From [Clostridium] asparagiforme DSM 15981 (GTDB taxonomy: Bacteria; Bacillota; Clostridia; Lachnospirales; Lachnospiraceae), in assembly GCA_025149125.1 (NCBI GenBank), contig CP102272.1:2542001-2606000 (forward strand): 64,000 bases of DNA, given 5' to 3'. Made by a program: the position numbers and the translations under genes. This document shows, piece by piece, positions 60,060-64,000 of this stretch (position 1 is its first letter; each line of letters opens with the position of its first letter). The notes under the pieces were generated by a model, which saw only the letters and a list, made by a program, of their open reading frames with translations, was not told the origin of the DNA and ran no database searches.

Positions 60060-60164
60060 TTTGTGGGATTTTCAGGATGTTTTTTTATAATGATCTCGTT
60101 GGAAAGCTTAAGGCCTTAAAGAAAAAATTAAACAGACACAAGAAAACAGGAGATGGAGGGTTTT

Positions 60165-61460
60165 ATGTTGGGGATTGATCAAAGTGTATTAGTTTTGATA
60201 ATTATTGCGGTGGCATTAGTGCTGTTTGTGACAGAGCTGATTCCCCTGCCTGCGACGGCAATGCTGGTGTGCGTGGCATGTTATTTTACTGGCGCCATTG
60301 ATGCAAAGGAAGCGTTTAAATCATTTGGAAGTACCAATGTTATGATTATTGCGGCGATGGCGATCATTGGTGAGGCGATGTTCCGCACTGGGGCTGCCGC
60401 TCAGATTGGGGTTGTGCTGAAGAAGATCGCCAGGACAGAGCGGTCGTTTATTTTTGCAATCACGATTGTATCCGGTGTGCTTTCAGGATTTTTGTCCAAC
60501 ACCGGATGTGCTGCCCTATTAATTGCTCTGGTGCTGGGAATCTGTACATCAACTGGTTTTCGCAGAAGCAAGTTGATGTATCCGATTATTTTGGGCTGCT
60601 GTTTTGGCGGCGGCATCACAACGGTGGGTTCTAATTCTACCTTGTTCTTGAAACAGTCTCTTGAAGATATGAATATCGGCCAGACCATGTCGTTTTTCGA
60701 ACTGGCGCCATTATCCCTGCTTCTGATTGTGATTTCCGCCGTCTATATGGCCACAATCGGCTATAAGCTGCTTCCGGACCAACCCAGAAATGAGCTGGAT
60801 GAAAACTACGCCGGCAGTAAAGACGGAAATGATGGTGTTGCCTCTGCTCCGCGATGGAAGAAATATCTGAGCTATCTGGTTCTGATTCTGACGGTGGTGT
60901 TCATGTACTTCGAGGAAAAGATCGGCGTGAATTTGGCGGTTACGGCGGTAATCGGCGCATGGATTGCGGTCGTCTTTAAATTGGTTACAGTGAAAGAGGC
61001 TACGCGGTCAATTCCGATCAGCGGTATTATGATTTACGCATGTATGGTGCCGGTTTCTACGGCGCTTGAAAATTCCGGGGCTGCGCAGATGATCGGAGAT
61101 ATGTCCCTGAAATTTCTGTCCGGTATTCAGAATCCGGTGCTGATTATTTGCTTTTTCTTTCTGCTGGTCGTGCCTGTGACATTATGCATGTCCAACTCGG
61201 CTACTGTGTATCTGTTCGCACCCATTGCATTGACAATCGCAGCCGGTCTTGGCATGAACCCGAAGGCCGTTCTGATCTGTGTCCGCATGGCGGCCACTAT
61301 GGCGATTGCGACTCCTATCGCTATGCCGGCCAACGCCATGGCGGTGGAGCCGGGAGGTTACAATTTTATGGATTTTGTGAAACCCGGCGTATTGCTGACG
61401 GTGATTGCCACAGTTGTTTCCATAGTCTACATTGCAGTTGTATATCCGTTGTATCTGTAG
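60165..61460 (+). CDS. SLC13/DASS family carboxylate permease
   Basis: A 431-residue importer for di- or tricarboxylates. Both DASS signatures are present: FLSNTGCAALLIALV near residue 113 and MSNSATVYLFAPIALTIA near residue 345, together holding the sodium and carboxylate sites. The ATG at 60165 follows GGAGGG; an upstream ATG at 60153 has poor spacing. It lies between a two-component system and a LysR gene, either of which may control it. Confidence 0.88.
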   Translation: MLGIDQSVLVLIIIAVALVLFVTELIPLPATAMLVCVACYFTGAIDAKEAFKSFGSTNVMIIAAMAIIGEAMFRTGAAAQIGVVLKKIARTERSFIFAITIVSGVLSGFLSNTGCAALLIALVLGICTSTGFRRSKLMYPIILGCCFGGGITTVGSNSTLFLKQSLEDMNIGQTMSFFELAPLSLLLIVISAVYMATIGYKLLPDQPRNELDENYAGSKDGNDGVASAPRWKKYLSYLVLILTVVFMYFEEKIGVNLAVTAVIGAWIAVVFKLVTVKEATRSIPISGIMIYACMVPVSTALENSGAAQMIGDMSLKFLSGIQNPVLIICFFFLLVVPVTLCMSNSATVYLFAPIALTIAAGLGMNPKAVLICVRMAATMAIATPIAMPANAMAVEPGGYNFMDFVKPGVLLTVIATVVSIVYIAVVYPLYL

Positions 61461-61478
61461 AGATATATTTTAACAGAG

Positions 61479-61521
61479 GCGGCAGTGTTTCGCTCACCAT
61501 GGGCGATACCTGCCGCTTTTT
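61479..61521 (+). terminator. Intrinsic terminator after the SLC13 permease
   Basis: GCGGCAG pairs with CTGCCGC, with an inner TCGC/GGCGA stem, followed by TTTTT. Confidence 0.75.
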
Positions 61522-61568
61522 CGCAAAAATTTATGGAGTCCATAAACCGTGTTTTGGGAGGGGGAAAA

Positions 61569-62501
61569 ATGACAGATAAAGAACTTTTATATATTAAAAC
61601 CATCGCAGAGGAGAAGAACATTACTTCAGCGGCAAGTAAGCTGTTTATGACCCAGCCAGCTCTAAGCCACTGTCTGAAAATATTGGAGAAGAGCATAGGT
61701 GCCAGGCTGTTTGAGCGGACCCAGGAGGGAATGAAGATGACCTACGCGGGGGAAATATACTATGCCATGGCAGTGGATATTTTAGATATATACAACGATT
61801 TCCAACAGAAGCTGGTGGATATCAGCGAGATGCGCGGCGGGCGCGTGCGCATCGGCATGACCCGCAATATCTGCACGATGCTGCTGCCAATGATCATGAG
61901 AGAATTCGCTGCCAAATATCCCAACGTGGAAATTCAGATCAAAGAGGGGAGTTCTTCTGTTCTGGAGGAGATGGTCAGCCTGCGGCAGCTGGATTTTGCT
62001 GTGGTCCATTGCGTGGAGGAGGCTGCTGCCTGCATGGGCGGGCAGTTTTTGTCCTATCAGGTGTTGAAAAAGGACTACATCTGTATTCTGACGCACAGAG
62101 GGAGCGGGTATGCCGGCCAGGCGACCCGTATGACCGGATATCCGTATCCAGTTCTGGATCTGAAGCATCTGGAACAACAGCCGGTTGTTCTGGAGAGCCG
62201 GAAGCACTGTCTGCGCCGCTGTATGGACGCCATATTAAATCGGGCGAACGTGATTCCGAAGATCGTGATGGAGATTGAAAATTTTGAAACCTCCAAGCGC
62301 CTTGTGGAGATCGGCTACGCAATGGCGTTTATCAATGAACAGTATATAGGGGAGCTGATCGACGTGGCAAACTGCGAGGTGTACTCGATTCCAAAACGAT
62401 ACCGGCCGTTCTGGACCGTTTGTCTGGTCCGTCCGGAAAATGGATATCTGTCCGTGGCAGCGCAGGAAATTATTCGTCTGATTGAGGAGAACGAGCGATA
62501 A
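61569..62501 (+). CDS. LysR-family transcriptional regulator
   Basis: A 310-residue LysR protein. The N-terminal winged helix-turn-helix is MTDKELLYIKTIAEEKNITS, then AASKLFMTQPALSHCLKILE. From about residue 90 is the effector-binding fold (GGRVRIGMTRNICTMLLP). The frame is open upstream to 61485 but the ATG at 61569 follows GGGAGGGGG and fits the family start. It is placed just before the MalY-like gene and may control it or the permease. Confidence 0.9.
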   Translation: MTDKELLYIKTIAEEKNITSAASKLFMTQPALSHCLKILEKSIGARLFERTQEGMKMTYAGEIYYAMAVDILDIYNDFQQKLVDISEMRGGRVRIGMTRNICTMLLPMIMREFAAKYPNVEIQIKEGSSSVLEEMVSLRQLDFAVVHCVEEAAACMGGQFLSYQVLKKDYICILTHRGSGYAGQATRMTGYPYPVLDLKHLEQQPVVLESRKHCLRRCMDAILNRANVIPKIVMEIENFETSKRLVEIGYAMAFINEQYIGELIDVANCEVYSIPKRYRPFWTVCLVRPENGYLSVAAQEIIRLIEENER

Positions 62502-62620
62502 AAACAATTTATGGGCGCGAGAAAAAGAATGAATTTTATTTCTGCCCCGTATTCTCTTACAATAAGGCTATCAACCAGATTCGATACGCGTTAAGAATCA
62601 GAAATGAGGAACAGCCAATT

Positions 62621-63802
62621 ATGATTTATGATTTTGACCAAGTGATCGACCGGTACCATACCGGTTCTTCTAAGTGGGATAATGTGGAGGCAAGGATCGG
62701 GGAGGCGCAGGCTCTTCCGATGTGGACGGCGGATATGGATTTTGCTTGTCCTCAGCCGTTGATTGACGCCGTCGTCAAACGGGCAAAGCACCCTATTTAC
62801 GGCTATCCTTATGTGACGCCGAAATTTTCTGAATCGACCATCCGCTGGATTGACAAGCAGCATGGGTGGAAACTGAAACCGGAGTGGCTGGTATTTGCCA
62901 CGGGAATTGTTCCGGTATTCAATACGATGATTCAGGCGGTCACAGAGCCGGGAGATAAAGTGATCATTTCCAGGCCGGTTTATCACCCTATGGCATTTGC
63001 CATTGAGGATAACGGACGGGAGATCAGCGACAACTCCCTGATCTACAGGGACGGCGCTTATACGATGGATTTTGAGGATCTGCGCCGGAGAGCGGAGGAT
63101 CCGAAGGCAAAGCTTATGTTGGTGTGCAGTCCTCACAACCCAGTAGGACGCGCATGGAAGGAGGAAGAGCTGTATCAGATATCCAGCATTTGCAAGGAAA
63201 ATGGGGTTGTGGTCGTATGTGACGAGATTCACTCGGATATCATGCTTTACGGAAATAAGCACGTACCAATGGGGACCTTGGGAACTGAGGCTATGAAGAA
63301 GAATATTATCACATGCTTTGCGCCGTCCAAGACCTTTAACTGTGCGGGAATCCGAACTTCTGTTATTGTAGCGCCGGATAAAGGGCTGAGGGAAATGCTG
63401 AACAGCCGGTTTAAGAAAAACCGCAGCATTCAGCAGAATATTTTCGCCATGCCTGCTCTGGAGGCGGCCTACACAAAATGCGACGATTATCTGGAACAGC
63501 TATTGCTTTATTTGGAAAATAATGTTGATTTTGTGCGGGATTATTTAAACGAGAGGATGCCTAAAATTAAACTGGTGGAACCGGAGGCGACATATTTACT
63601 GTGGCTGGACTGCTCGCAGCTTGGCATCTGTGGAGACGAGCTGGCGGGCTTTATTATCCATAACTGCAAGGTCGGCATCAGCAGAGGAGACAGTTTTGGG
63701 CCGGAGGGAAAAGACTTTATCCGGTTGAATATCGGCTGTCCGATCAGCACGCTGCGGCAGGGACTGGATCGGATTTATGAACAGTATCGGAAGCGGTTTT
63801 AA
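62621..63802 (+). CDS. MalY/PatB-type PLP-dependent C-S lyase
   Basis: A 393-residue PLP enzyme of aminotransferase class I fold. WTADMDFACPQPLIDAV is the family N-terminus, SPHNPVGRAW binds the cofactor, CDEIHSDIML holds the Asp for the pyridine nitrogen, and the PLP lysine is in APSKTFNCAG. Members split cystathionine or cysteine conjugates to thiol, pyruvate and ammonia. With the methionine importer elsewhere in the window it makes a second link to sulfur amino acids, but no regulatory link is seen. GAGGAA precedes the ATG. Confidence 0.88.
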   Translation: MIYDFDQVIDRYHTGSSKWDNVEARIGEAQALPMWTADMDFACPQPLIDAVVKRAKHPIYGYPYVTPKFSESTIRWIDKQHGWKLKPEWLVFATGIVPVFNTMIQAVTEPGDKVIISRPVYHPMAFAIEDNGREISDNSLIYRDGAYTMDFEDLRRRAEDPKAKLMLVCSPHNPVGRAWKEEELYQISSICKENGVVVVCDEIHSDIMLYGNKHVPMGTLGTEAMKKNIITCFAPSKTFNCAGIRTSVIVAPDKGLREMLNSRFKKNRSIQQNIFAMPALEAAYTKCDDYLEQLLLYLENNVDFVRDYLNERMPKIKLVEPEATYLLWLDCSQLGICGDELAGFIIHNCKVGISRGDSFGPEGKDFIRLNIGCPISTLRQGLDRIYEQYRKRF

Positions 63803-63826
63803 AGAACTACATAACAGGGGGTAATT

Positions 63827-64000
63827 ATGCTGTATTGTGCGAAATGCGGAGTTAAGAACTGCGCTAAAAAACTTGGTGAAGAGGGAAGTTATCCGAAGCA
63901 GTGTCCCACGTATTCGCCAAAACATAATATTTATATGGAGGAGTACCAGGAACCGTTAAATTTGCTGATGGCCCGGGTGTCGGGAATGGTCAGCCCGGAC
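63827..64000 (+). CDS. DUF1847 family protein, cut by window end
   Basis: The first 58 residues are present: MLYCAKCGVKNC, then YPKQCPTYSP, a cysteine pattern that suggests metal binding and is typical of DUF1847. Function unknown. It begins 25 bases after the MalY-like gene, probably in the same transcript. Confidence 0.75.
   Translation, partial: MLYCAKCGVKNCAKKLGEEGSYPKQCPTYSPKHNIYMEEYQEPLNLLMARVSGMVSPD

Overview
The window is a chromosomal segment from a spore-forming Clostridia bacterium, most likely Lachnospiraceae-like. The evidence is sigG, a YlmC/YmxH-family sporulation gene and a SleB-type wall hydrolase, a complete Rnf complex in the clostridial order C-D-G-E-A-B, AGGAGG ribosome-binding sites, and sigma-A-type promoters in AT-rich gaps between genes that are clearly above 50% G+C by eye. 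No tRNA, rRNA, CRISPR, phage or transposase gene is visible.

Layout. 1-8068 is housekeeping: a partial NYN/LOTUS protein, sigG and coaX on the minus strand, then coaBC, prfC, yqeY and a PepV-type dipeptidase. 8103-11112 is a methionine ABC transporter (metNIQ) preceded by a methionine/cysteine-rich leader peptide and a terminator/antiterminator pair. 11196-18817 holds a Pro/Gly/Gln-repeat DUF4190 protein with a DUF975 partner, a YmxH-like protein, a 33-residue membrane peptide, an SOS-controlled yolD-polY pair, a DUF1576 protein and a MATE exporter. 19122-20501 is a fluoride riboswitch with a cation/proton antiporter. 20514-26526 carries aroD, nrdR, yqeG, a fused aroE-aroK, efp and argS. 26564-33913 has a SWIM/SNF2 helicase, a heterodimeric ABC exporter and a GNAT acetyltransferase. 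34309-39745 is the rnf operon.

39756-54832 is the accessory catabolic region. Two esterases face a PrpR-like regulator, which diverges from an operon of DUF1537 acid-sugar kinase, Fe-ADH, DapA-family lyase, PdxA2, a BNR propeller protein and an SLC13-type permease. A CaCA antiporter, a YhcH protein and a convergent sodium:solute symporter follow. Kinase plus PdxA2 is the known D-threonate route to dihydroxyacetone phosphate; the lyase, ADH, propeller and esterases imply a larger substrate. Six copies of a 17-bp TGTTTY-N5-RRAACA site lie in the two control regions of this locus. 55403-64000 holds a SleB-like hydrolase, a second YhcH protein, a Cache-like histidine kinase and response regulator beside an SLC13 permease, a LysR regulator, a MalY/PatB C-S lyase and the start of a DUF1847 protein.

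Across the window, several gaps carry short palindromic elements whose arms resemble GTAACNRTTCAGACGG, a dispersed repeat family of unknown role. The two strongest new-biology candidates are the metNIQ leader-peptide attenuator and the PrpR-like acid-sugar regulon.
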